Translations under genes and position numbers: made by a program | The notes under the pieces: model-generated | Databases searched by the model: none | The model's input: only the letters and a program-made list of their open reading frames with translations | Told to the model about the DNA's origin: nothing | Shown here: positions 34,283 through 46,500 of the stretch, one piece after another | Layout: each line of letters starts with the position of its first letter | Numbering within the stretch: position 1 is the stretch's first letter | Source of the DNA: Diphasiastrum complanatum | Lineage: Eukaryota; Streptophyta; Lycopodiopsida; Lycopodiales; Lycopodiaceae | Direction of reading: 5' to 3' | Length of the DNA stretch: 64,000 bases | Assembly (NCBI GenBank): GCA_029204225.1 | Contig: CM055098.1 | Coordinates: 8,478,246 to 8,542,245 of the forward strand

Positions 34283-34505
34283 AGGGAGACAAAATACAAA
34301 TGAGAACATAGTGTTCTAAGAAATTTGTTGTTTATGACATTAGTTTGCTTTTGCAAAGTACCTGCCTTGTAATGTTCCAACATAGTCTTCATTCACTGTT
34401 TTCATCATATTACAGTGCTTTCATCTTGGTGCAAGGCCCATGTATGTGCAATATGCCACTGAAAGAAAAATGGACTTCACTTTTGCCTTAAACAATTTCA
34501 CAAAA
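34283..34505 (+). repeat. dispersed repeat R2, copy 2 (coding-like)
   Basis: Inverted partner of 20795-21010. Landmarks: GTTCTAAGAAATTTGTTGTT, GCAAAGTACCTGCCTTGTA and GGTGCAAGGCCCATGTATGT. It keeps the same conceptual peptide (CSKKFVVYDIS, then WCKAHVCAIC) with stops. No LTR or inverted repeat borders the block. Confidence 0.55.
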
Positions 34506-36326
34506 ACTTTCCTCATGAGTGGCTTTTTCATTCCAATAAGATATCAAGCTTGGATCTTGGACACCAAAAACTAATCTATTCAATGAAGGTATGGGTGGAG
34601 GACACAATGTTGCAACAATGTGCTGATTTGCATAAGTGTCTATTGTTAAGTTGGACCCAAGCATATTTCTGTATTCAGCCTGCTCATGTTTGGTCAATCT
34701 TATGCTTGAGCCGATGGCTCAAGCAGTATATTTCACTCAATCCTTATTGGTAATATACCGTAGAAAACTTCCAAAGCTAGGTGATCCTTTTTGCACAATT
34801 AGTTGTACAAAATTGATACCAGCTTTCAAAATTTTGGTGGAACCCTAATTCACAGGTTTGGTCCTTGTACATTGTTTGCTATATAAAGTCCACATGACAC
34901 ATTCTACAAAAAGATAATTCTCCTTTCGTGAGCACTGAGAAGTCCTCGAGTTTCTCTCATTCTGATAAATAAGCAGATATTTTATATAATTGGCATAGTG
35001 AAATACAATAACTTGCAATGAAGCAACTTTTTTAGAAAATCGCTTAATGAAAACCAGTATGGACCTTGTAATAGACTTTCCAAGATTTAAAAACCAGAAA
35101 CTACCTTCGAGAAAAACCACTGTTGTATCCCCATTCACGCAGTATGCTGCCCATTTTCAAAATACCTTCCATATTAGCCAATTGGATACTCTTATCGAAA
35201 GATATTATTGAAAGGTACCAGCTAAGACTATGTAAAAGTAAATAAACCGAAGTCTTAATGCTCTCTCTTTAAGATGCTGCTAGTTGATATGATTGCAACA
35301 AGAAAAAAAATGACTCATGATATACAACAGCTCACATTCAGCAAATCAAGGTACTGTGATTTCATTTTGCAACTTATCTTAAATCAATGTATTTCCGGAC
35401 AAAATCTTTCTTGGATTCAGCTGTCTCACAAGCTTGTAGGCTCGTGTCTCCTCGATCACCCCTCATTGCTATTTCCTTAAGATGTTATAAATAGTTTCAA
35501 TGAGTTATGATAGTACAGTTTTTGACTATAAACTTTAGTGCCTACCTCTTACTCCACTACTATAATCCTAGAACTACTGCTTGTGAGACTGTCCTCAATG
35601 ACTTACTGTGAAAGAAGCTGCAAATTCTTTGCCTAAATATGTTCTCCTAAGTCGAATGGAAATCAATAGCCAAACCCCTTCTTTTAACTGCAAACCAGCC
35701 ATAGATTGATTGCATCATCTATTTGAATAGTATTGCAGGAAATCAATACCAGGACTGCAGAACTGTGAACTCAACGTCCCTGATTGAAGGTGTGGAGACA
35801 CTTCTCATGTTCCGTGGTAGCATTCTCCAGTGCAAACCAGTGAAGTGGCACACTCGTTAATCTAGTCAAAAAATCTCCATTCTCGGTGAAAAGTTGACTA
35901 TTTCCTTAACCGTAAAAAGTTTAGTCTTGCACAGTGAATGACCTTGTTTTGTTCAACCAGGTTCAAAAAGGTATTCAGCAGTCCTGCAACTTAAGTAGTT
36001 GACGTTCTTGCATGCAGCTGGTTTTGGAGTAAAGAAACCTGTGACATGCAACCAATTACAGTACGTGAATCAAAGCAATGACTTTTATGTGAACATAGTA
36101 GCATGCACGGGTTCACAATTTGCTGCACATGAGCTCGGGCTGATTAGTGCAGCGCTCTTTCTGCAATCATCTAGGTAGAAACATGCTAGTAATCAGCAAT
36201 AATGCACAATCATAGTCAAGAGGCATATAAGTTGAATTTCCACCAAACAGTGCTGTTCAAGCCAATCATAGACGTAAACATTTGAACAATGCTCCCACCA
36301 AAACTGCTTATGAAGCTCACACATAC
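34506..36326. other. region 3' of the last recognised FIP37 exon
   Basis: The missing 3' exon(s) of FIP37 should lie here or further left, but none could be identified with confidence. A short minus-strand frame at 35410-35500 (ending SKKDFVRKYIDLR) is open for about 30 codons after an AG, but it does not resemble the known FIP37 C-terminus. No transposon motif was seen. Confidence 0.35.
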
Positions 36327-36382
36327 CAATTGCTGCAGTCTTTCAGCCTCTTCATTTAAGTCTTCCACGTACTCATATAGCT
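36327..36382 (-). CDS. FIP37: FIP37 exon encoding [18 protein letters not shown]
   Basis: 56 bp that completes the split Glu codon and ends in phase 0 at GTATGT. Preceded by TTTGTAG. Corresponds to the family block LYKHMEELTNDVERSNET, the start of the second coiled coil. The following exon was not found. Confidence 0.85.
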
Positions 36383-39300
36383 CTACAAACAAAAGAGGTT
36401 CAACTGTTCTTAAGAAGTGGAGGAAAGATGTGGTATTTGACAGAAATTACAAAGAGCATAGGTTATTCACTACAATGATCTCATTTCCAAAGTCAAATAC
36501 GGACTGATAGTCAAAAGGAAAAAATATCCAGCATCTAGAAGGCAACGCTAGATAGATGTAGTAAATATTTAACAATTGCACTAGGTTGCAATGAATATTT
36601 CTGGTACCAATGTTGTGATCACATGACACATGCAGCAGATAAAGATCTCCAACAACTATGCAGTACAAGTAGATACTTGGAAGCACCATGATTTGAAATC
36701 TTAAAAGTCAGAATCACAGCTACACAAAATCAATTTGCAGTACATATAAAAGCAGCTGCCCAATCAAGATACAGAGAGAAATCACTTGAAAGTTAACAAA
36801 AATGCAAACTATGCACCTTGGTACCCACGCTTCAACTCTCCATTCAGCTTCTTGTGCATTGCAAGTTTTGTCTCAAGCTCATGTATCTGCACAATTTGAC
36901 AGTTCTTCAGTTGGTCCACAACAGCCACGCATAACGTATGCCTCAGTCGAGGACAGAGAATTAACTTATTCCTCAAATCACTATGAGGTGAACAAGGCTT
37001 AGAAGGATTAGTTTACAGATTAAAATTATACAAACATGCAATAGAGAGGAAATAACAAAAAAGCCATGATTGTATAAGTCACACCATGCCTCCATTGAAA
37101 GAATTTCACATGAGAGCTGTAAAGAACCCACCTCTATGGGCCAAGGCTTACTAGGTTGAGATTCAAGATCTTTCAAAACGGTTTGTCCAGGAACACACAT
37201 GGACGAGCCTATCAAAACATTCTCAAGTCTCTGGCAACATTCAAATTGGAATGTTGTCCAGAATGCAATTTTCTTCCCCTTAAGATTTTGTATTGCAAAG
37301 TGGCTAAGTTACTAGCACTTCGAAACTAGTATTTAATTAGCCATATGGTACAACTGATAACAGTGCTTGCAAACCTAAACCTCAAACAACTCTGCAAACA
37401 AGAAGCAAATTTGCAACATGATATTCATATACATGAAGGGTTTTAGAATCTGCATAACTGACCATAATTCATAAAGCTCAAACTGCTGACAGCATGTAAA
37501 TACATCATCACATTGCACATGATTACAATCAGATATTTTTTTTTAGAAAAATCACAGTCAGAACATTTAAATCTGCACTCACAAGCTGAGTATATTGCAA
37601 GTCGCGCAAATTCCCTTGTAAACTCAAAAATACGTTTACATTTGCATGTTTGCCATGTCTGCTGGTAACTATGGTTGTTTCCCAGCATCCAACAAAGTTC
37701 TTAGAATGATTCAATGTTGCAGCGGATCACAAAACAGATCGCACAATTCGGATTGTTCGTGTTCCGGTGGGCCCAGATCATGGGCCCAGTACGCAAAAAA
37801 AATTTCAAATTTTTTAAAAGGGCCGCGAGCTTTAACGTTTTGAGAGAGTCAGAGAGATAAGGACGAATGGGGTGAGAGGGTGATGGTGCATTCTAGCCAT
37901 CTTGGAGCACTATTCAGGGTCAGCGTGTGATCAGCATGGTGGCAACGGCGAGGCAGTGGTGTTTCTCTCCAAAACAATTTTAGGTAAGTTTTGGCTTCAT
38001 ATCTTGTAAGCTCCTGGAATGAGCTGTAGGCAACCTAATGAAATGGTTTTTGGTTTTAAATCATCTATATTGAACCCCACAAAGATGCTTATGCTGTTAG
38101 TTTTCCCCATTATTGTTTGTGCAAAAGATGTGAATCTCATGCCCTATTTTCCGTGTGTTTTTGGCCCTTTTTGTAAACTAGCCTACAGTCATCCGATTGA
38201 TCTCAACCCTAACATGACCTCAAATGAATTCATTTCCAGAGGGCCAATCGACTGTAAACTACATTATATCATGGCTAGGCATCTGGCCCACAACCTAGTT
38301 TTGGTGTGTTGCAAGCGGCACCTTGGTGAGCCCATTTGACAAGCTGTCAAAGGAGCGGGATTGAGAAGGGACAACAAGCTAACCCTCATTGTTGGAGTTA
38401 GTCAGGATGTGATGACAAGCTGGCCGACAATTTGTCTAGGTACTATGCATGACCCCTTGAGCATATGCCCTAACGATAAGTCTCTGCTTGCCACATTACC
38501 TTAGTTTTGAAGGTTTGTTGCCACACCATGGCTTAGTTATGTAGTAAATGCATTTCTTCAACGATCGTGGTTCCAGATCACCAAGCACAAGACTGCCCTC
38601 GATACGCTATATTCTGGTCCTGATGATCGCATGATTCATCGAGATAGTGATATTGATAACAATACTCAGCATTCATGATTCTGCTGTAGCAACGTCTCCA
38701 GTTTTGTAGCATCACAAAATCTTAGGATCTACCTTCACGCACTTTAGGAAAAAGAAGAAAACATACACAAAGGAGGAGAAAACATAAGCTGAAGTATAAT
38801 CAATCAAATGACAATGAATAGCTTAATTCCTCTTCGGGAAGCTTCATAATAAAGAAAACATGTGATGTTACAATTCTAAGTAATGGACCACCAAGGGCCA
38901 AGTATTTGCAGTGCCAATCATCATGGAACTCAAGAGTCATAATGTGAACAGCTAAAAGTCATAGGACATGTGCACGTTCTCAAGGACCCGTCAAACTTAA
39001 ATTTGAGCCATACTAAGCCCAACTTAGGCATCAACATATTATTGGACCTGCAAATTCCAATAGGGATATGGGGCTTCGACCATTTACTACATTGTGTCTG
39101 GTGGGTCAAAGGCATGAAGCACTAGGTAGGGCTTGGTAGTCTTAAGTCAACCATTTGACCAGCTACTAAAGTGGCACGAATCACCAATTGAAGGCAAAGA
39201 ATCGGCGATTCTGAACCAATTCGGAATCGGCCGATTTGAATCGGCTAGGGACCCAAATCGTTTCCAGGTAATTTTCTAGCGAGGGCCCGATTCGAGTTCA

Positions 39301-40495
39301 TTTGAGGTTCATGCGAGAGAGAGAAGTGCACCTTTGCTCTTGAGAGACTTGGAGAGAGTGGATTAGGGGAGAGAGAATGTATATTGTGGATTTAGGGAGA
39401 GTGTGAATGATGAGAGATAGTTTAGGGAGTGAAGTTTGAACTTTGAAGAAGGCAAAAACAAGAAGTCTTCAATCTTAAACGCTTAATGCACAATACATTA
39501 TGCTAAATTCTATAATGTACTATATTCTAATGCAGTATGTACTATGGAGTCACAATTAGATCCACATCCACTACAAACTACAGTCTAGACTCTACAATGT
39601 GCATTTTGCATTGTGCACGAAACCTTAATATCTGAGAATAAAAAGTTGAGCACTCAGGCCTCTATGAAATTTGAATAATGAAAGTTGAAGTTGAAACAAC
39701 AAAGTTGCTCAAGATTGAAGAGGCAATATGTCTCTCGAGACTCAAAGGAAAGCAAACAAAATTATCAAGTGTTAAAGTGGAGTCCACTGGTGCACTTGTC
39801 CAATGTCAAGACTCAACATTTACATTAGTGAATAGTGATTAGCGTAAATCTCATCTATGATTCTATCTATGTTGTTGAATGTTCAAAGCTACCAAGAGAC
39901 AAGTACTTATCTAATATCAATGGCAAATGCTCTGGAGTTTGTTGAGCGCTCTCTCTGTGAGTCTTACCAAAGACGTTCAGTTGAGTGGTAAAACTCAAGA
40001 CTTGCCAACAAAAGTATTAGTGTGTAGTTCTCTATAAAGTGTGTGGAATGGTTCAATTTCTGGCTGCCCAGCTTGTAAGAGGAAGACCAACAACTAAAGA
40101 GAAGTTGTTGGCTGCTTTGTTGGGGGAATAGAAAACTAAAATCATTGAAAATATCGCCCGATTGCATTGTTTCATGGACCGTTTCGAAAAGCCTTTTTGC
40201 AACGTGTTTGAAACAGGAAAGAATCAGCTTTGTTGGAAAAGAAACAAAAAAGAATTTCTAGGGTTTTCTTGGACTTATTTCTAGCCTTTTGTCAAAGGGA
40301 ATGCGTATGTTGTCTAAGTGTCTAGACAATGCTTATAGCTCTATACAGTGACAATATAAACAATCGATAATTGATACACTTACATGATGAGGACTCAATG
40401 ACCCATTGAGATATATCACACAATGCACATGGGCAATGTATTCATATTGTACTATTCCCTACCGAGTTCCAACTAAAGTTTTATATGCCAAACAG

Positions 40496-40527
<32 letters not shown>

Positions 40528-43500
40528 TAGGAGTTTTCAATTTTTACTTCATAAAAGCCATTTCAAACGACCAGTTTGAAATGGACTTCTAGGAATGGAG
40601 TTTCATTGATTGAAACATGTTTCAATGAAACATTGCCTGATTGGAGGAAAGCTAGTCGTAGAAGTTGATGAGAATTGTAAAAAAAGAGCTCAAAATTGGA
40701 AATATACCAACAAGGTTTCAACATGGAGGCTAAAAATGAACTTTGTTTTTCTTTCAAATATGGGAGCTACCATCAGGTATAGGTGCAAGTGTCCATACAT
40801 TGTTCTTATACATCGATGAATCCAGCGATCTTTATTTGGTCCATCTATAGCTTCCTCAAATGTTTGAGGTTCATCAGAGAATCCACAAAATTTGATGGCT
40901 GTATTGAAAACATCCTGACCATACATTTCTGGTGGTTTTTGTTGTCTGTCTGATCTTCTCAAAGGTGGTTTCGAGTTTGATTCTGATTCAAACTTTTCTG
41001 CTGGAATTCGAGTTGGCGATTCGAGTCTGTCAGGCACTCGATCTTGACCTCCCTCCAACAACATTTATGATTCTCATGAATGACTGTTCTAGGATCTACA
41101 TGTGAAAGGTTGTTGTCAAATGGAAATTTGCCAATGGTTCAATATGAGTGATGTTATGGAAACTAAAAGAGGAACCCAACATGTGAACCCTGTCTGGATG
41201 CAGTTGCATACACCTGTCACATCACTCACTTTTAAAGAATTGCTATTTGACTCGCACCATAGCCATTTTTCCTGTTTTGGTATTAGCTGTTAGCATCTTT
41301 GTGGTATCAGCAAGGCAAAATGAAACGTAACTTGATCACTATACAGAAGACAAACTGAAATCATGTTCGGCTGAACAGAAAGGGGCATCTAGAAAAGTTG
41401 ATACCCAATAAGAAAAGGTAGCCATGCAAAATATAGCTGGCCAACTGACGGAAAACATTTGACACGCAAAAGGTTTGCTGGTCAGCAATAGATAACAGAA
41501 AAAGGTGCAGGATGCTTCTTAGCCAGGATCAAGGAATTGAGAGATCAATTGATTGCCATCGGTGAACCCATAGGGATGTGGAGCTAGTCTGTATGGCCAT
41601 GGGTGGTGTATTTGAAGGACTGCAAATGTTCGTGAAGTGACATTGCACCGAGGGAGAGATAACTCACCTTCGAAAACCTGCACGGGATCCTATTACAGGA
41701 AGAACAGAGGTATGAGGTGGTGAAATCACGGCAAGCCACACCAAAAGATCAGGCATTACTAGCCAAGGGCAAGCAAAAGGGTTGAAAACAAAGAATGGGC
41801 AAAGATGACGAGGATCAGGGAGAGTCGTCTTCAAAGCCAAGGGCAAGTGCTATCATTGCAACTTGGAAGTGTAGTGAAGATAACTAGGAAATTGGCAATA
41901 AACTCATCTACACATGGTTGAAAATAGTTGAGGACCGTTAAGAAGAGGAAAAGGAGCATCGACGAACTCCATCTTGACGACATTTAAGGACTCTGCCTAA
42001 GTGGAATATCTAGATTCTAATGAAAGACGACAGAACTCTACATTCTGGGGTCGACAAGGAACTATAAGTCAACTGAGTATCATGTTTTATGATATCGAAA
42101 GATGCTTTTATTTACATATTGTGATCAATATAATGGTTGAGATGTCAATATTGCAATGCTGTCAGCCAGTTATTTGCCGGTTCAGTTTACAAAATTATCT
42201 TTCCATTTGTTGGAAATTTTTTTAACACAATCAATAGTCCCTGAATTTTTTAGACCTCAATAAATCACATCTGATCGATCAGTAAGGAAATATAATACTC
42301 AAAAAACTTGCAGTAAAGCAATCGTAATCCAGGAATAGAGTTTCTGGGATTGTATTAATCATTAAAGAAGCAGTGTGAGGGTGACGGGTAAGCTGAAAAC
42401 AAGAAAGGTATTAAGATCTTGAGCTGGTTCAACAATGACAAACAATGTTGACACTAAAAGGCCTCCAAACAGAAAATGAAAGCCTGCAGACAGGTAAAGA
42501 TAATCGTGTGCATTCTGCTATTTTGCCAACAATTACTGTGTCAAACATATATAGATAGGAGTAGAAACATTGAACCATGACAAACATTATGGGTAATCAC
42601 AATAAAGAAAAGCAACTCAATATAACTGAAACAAGATGAGAATAAGAAAACGAAATGGCAGCAAAAAAATACTAATTTGGCACCCTCCATTAGCCTAACT
42701 TTCACTGCCAATTAAAAGTTTATAACTTTATAATTTATACCAATGTTCCTGTAAGGAAAATACACATTACAAAACTCCAAAACTGAAACCAAAACTTACT
42801 TTTCCTTCTGATGCTTCTCGTCCAATTTCCTCATTTTCTTCTTGTAGTGTTCTACACTTCGCCATCAACATTTTCCCATTTTTGCTATGCGGAGTGAACT
42901 GTACAGCAGCCAGATCATCTTGCAGCTCTTTCACCTTCTTTTCAGCATTTTCCAGCTCTTTCTATCAGCATTGCATGGAAAAACAGTGTAAAATTTAGCT
43001 GTGCTTGTATTAAATTCTGACAGAAAGTGCGGGCTTCCGACAATTAAAGGCCTCGTAACGTAAGTAGAAATATGCTCAACACTAATAAATTACAAAATCA
43101 GTTGTTCGTACTACATCCACCTTATTAGGTACATTATTAAGGGTCTGAAAAGATCAAAGATGCACATATACCACAGGGCCAAAACTATAAAATGCTACAA
43201 AACCACCAGATGATGCTTGGTAGCACTCCAGCACTCCAATAGCACAGAAGAAAGTGCTAATACTGATAGAGACAAGATGAAAGACGTAAACTGCAAATTA
43301 AACTACCCTCATTAAACTCATCAACAGAAACTTTAATATATGGACATGTTCAAATCTGAAGCAAAAAGAACACAGGTAAAAAATTTAATTGCACAGTACA
43401 TCTTATAAGATCTCAATGCTTAACGTTGTTCATAAAAGCTGGTATTAATGTAAAAAAATCTCAAAAAAATTCATCCAATCCTTGCCAAATTTTATGACTA

Positions 43501-46500
43501 TGATGCAGAAGATTGCAAGTGGAAGATGAGAAGTGATGTTCAATTTGCTAGCTTTGCAGTTCAGATAAGTTAACATCTCAAAGCTCTGGGGACATATAAC
43601 ATTCCTAGAGCTCTACATCTTGCACTAGACTACCTTCATGCGTGTAAATTCTCCATGTATGGCCGGGTCAAGTAGGAGGCGTCGCGCCTGGAACAATCAT
43701 CAAGAAAAAGCAAATAATTAGAAAGTAGCAACCGTCATCTAAAAGAGTTCGAAAGTATAGAGGCATATCGCTCAAAAAAATGCCTTCGTCACAGATTATA
43801 AAGTCGAATTTAGTATTTTATCATAAGAACAATAAAGGAGAGTGATAGCGAAAATCGAAGTTATCAACAAAAATGACTGCAGTATCAAGCAATGAAGGAG
43901 CACTCCACTTTTAACACTATTTCTAGCCTGCATCAGGTGGGTAACACTAGCAGGATCACAGACACTATGAAATTCTCCAAAGCCTCACAAATGAAATACT
44001 TGGCACTCCAACTTTGACATTTAGCCACTGAAATTTCATGAAATGTTTAATCGCACGACACTTGATCTATTGTCAGACTGCTGTGCTCGAGACTCTAACA
44101 TTCCATGAAAAACGAATCATATTTGCTCAGACCAGTACCGATTTTGTCATGCCCCCAATTGTCTGACCTTGGATTTACATCCTGTAAGGGGGTCAGAGGG
44201 CCTAGCTCAACCCATGAATCAATTATAATTATCAGGGGTTGGGGCCCTCATGGTATTATATCATATTTAATGGTTTGGAGGCCTAAAACCCATGATGGTT
44301 GGTTTGTATGGAGCTAGCAAGTCAATGACAAATGTATCCCAGTTAGGCTGTTGATGTGTCCCAACGAGCTGTCCCAGATCATTCCTAGTTGGGGGACAGC
44401 CTGGAGGGTATAAATATATCCATAGGCCTCTCCATGAGTGGGCTTAATTTTGTGAGTAGTAGCTACATGTTGGATTGACATCTTTCCTACAATATGAATT
44501 ATTGCTAGTGGTCCAAATCAAGATCCTACTATATGATCTCGGTGGTCATAAAAGCTTTTCAGCATTTGGAAAACTTGTGCAAAAAACATACATATGCATC
44601 CATAATACAGGCTAGAATCGGGGGTGGAAAAGGTAGTTAAGAACAAGCATTTATAGAATGCTTGTATATAATTTGCATAAGTGACTCTCAAAGTAGAAAC
44701 AACCTTCTCTTCCATTTGTCAAAAACTTTCAGCACACCAATAGTGACAAATAATACAAGCGCACTGCCAACACACATGCATGCAAGTGAACACACGAGAC
44801 ACATGTCAAGGCATCCTTGATTTACTACGCTATCTTTCAAGGTATCCCAAACCCTAAACCCTAAATGTTAGAAGCCATAGCTCCAAGCTCCTCTCCCCAA
44901 CCTAGCCGGAGTGTAGAATAAATCTCCTCCCATCCATTTAAGCCCACTGACTGCTATTCTGGTCCAAGGGCACTTGGCGCTCATGTAAGTGATCAGTTCA
45001 CTTGGCCTACACTCCTTTGCAGCGAACTGCAACTCCTACTGACCCATGAATACAATGTCTTAATGCTATGCCAACCCCCATGCCCACTTTACACATGTGG
45101 CTATAAAATCACAACGGTCACATACGGACTAACCCTAGTCACTGCCCGCCAAATTATAGGTATGCTCTACCAACCTCGCCACGCAACACCTCACATTTGC
45201 AAGTACACCAGGTTGTGACTGCAAATTTCTTGCAATTTCAAATTTGACAATTGATTTTGAAATTTGGTCATCTTACATTTTCAATGTTCAGAGAAATTAG
45301 AAATTAGAATGACTTGTCGCTTGAAAAATGTTTAAAACTTTAATGTGCTTGCAGCTTTTTAAATCATAGACTAAAAGACTAGTCACGAGTCACTGCAATT
45401 CAGTGGTTCACCAGGCACCTAAATTGACTTGTTTCTTTTGGAAGATCGAGATTTAGTGATACAATTAGAGGCCACCAGATCACGCCCCCCAGTTGCCTAT
45501 CGCTCACCCCTCTCTTCTCATGGAGAGGATAGAGCTTCAGATGAGACGAGATGAAATTAACAACAAATCTACCCATAAAGTCTTTGAGTATGTCATTCAT
45601 GAGCATCATGAACATCGTTGGAGCATTAGTCAGACGGCATGACCAAGAACTCATAATGTCCAAAGTGCATACGTCGTCTTTGGTACAACACGCTCCTTGA
45701 TATGGATTTGATGGTAGGCACTTTTAATATCTATCTTGCTGAACACCTTTGCACCATGCAATGCGTCCAACAAATCATCTATTTGTGGCATCGGATACCT
45801 GTGTTTTACCGTATCTTATTCAAGCCACGGTAATCTACACACAACCTAAAAGGTCCATCTTTCTTCTTCACCTACAAAATTGGAGAGGCACAGGGTGAAT
45901 AACTAAGTTTAATGTAGCCTAATCTAAGATACTCATTGAGTATTTTCCTTGACTCATCCTATAGGGAGGTTGACAAACATGTCTTGCCCCTGGAACCAAC
46001 TTAATCATGTGTTCCACATTCCTACTACGGGGTAACCTGGCTGGGTTTTCTTGAACGAGAATTGAATTAAATGCCTGCCTAAAAGACTCGTCTAAAGTTT
46101 TAAGCTCAATAGGATCCAATCTAGAAATCAAATATGTCTATATAATAACTGGAATATGCACGACTATGTGATCCCATATCTTTGTACCTTTCCCATCCGA
46201 CATCTCGACTATATACCGATAAGTTGAAGGTACCGTGGGAAGTTTAAGCTTCTTTACCAGGATAGAATTTATAACATTGTGCAATGAACCGATGTCAAAG
46301 AGGACCACCACCTCGTGAACTGTCAGTCGTCCTCGCATCCTGATTAGTTTTATCATCAAAACGATAAGCTTTGTTAGACATTTATGATATTTTTTTAAGT
46401 TGTTTTTTGCCCACATTCTGGAACGGAACATGTTTAGGAACGTTTCAGAACACGTTCGGGCAACTATGTCTGGTAGATCGATTAGGTGGACCTAAATACT

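Larger units (their letters stand above)
39958..41330 (+). repeat. dispersed repeat R1, copy 2, interrupted by copia G
   Basis: Inverted partner of 19095-20298, within an FIP37 intron. It is collinear from 39958 to about 40811 and again from about 41193 to 41330. The middle 380 bp is foreign (copia G). The (CA)n tract at 40497-40524 is longer than its partner. It lacks the MITE found in copy 1, with a single octamer at 40466-40473 in its place. Confidence 0.75.

Noticed and set aside
35405-35500. Possible 3' FIP37 exon ending FVRKYIDLR
   Set aside because: Open for about 30 codons after an AG, but no similarity to the known C-terminus and no supporting context; left as a note only.
36973-37215. 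Possible extra FIP37 exon (frame with [14 protein letters not shown] before a GTGGGT)
   Set aside because: No similarity to FIP37, and the exons on either side already join in phase without it.
44848-44865. Telomere-like CCCTAAACCCTAAA
   Set aside because: Only two units; a similar two-unit stretch at about 55688 is equally short. No evidence of an interstitial telomere array.
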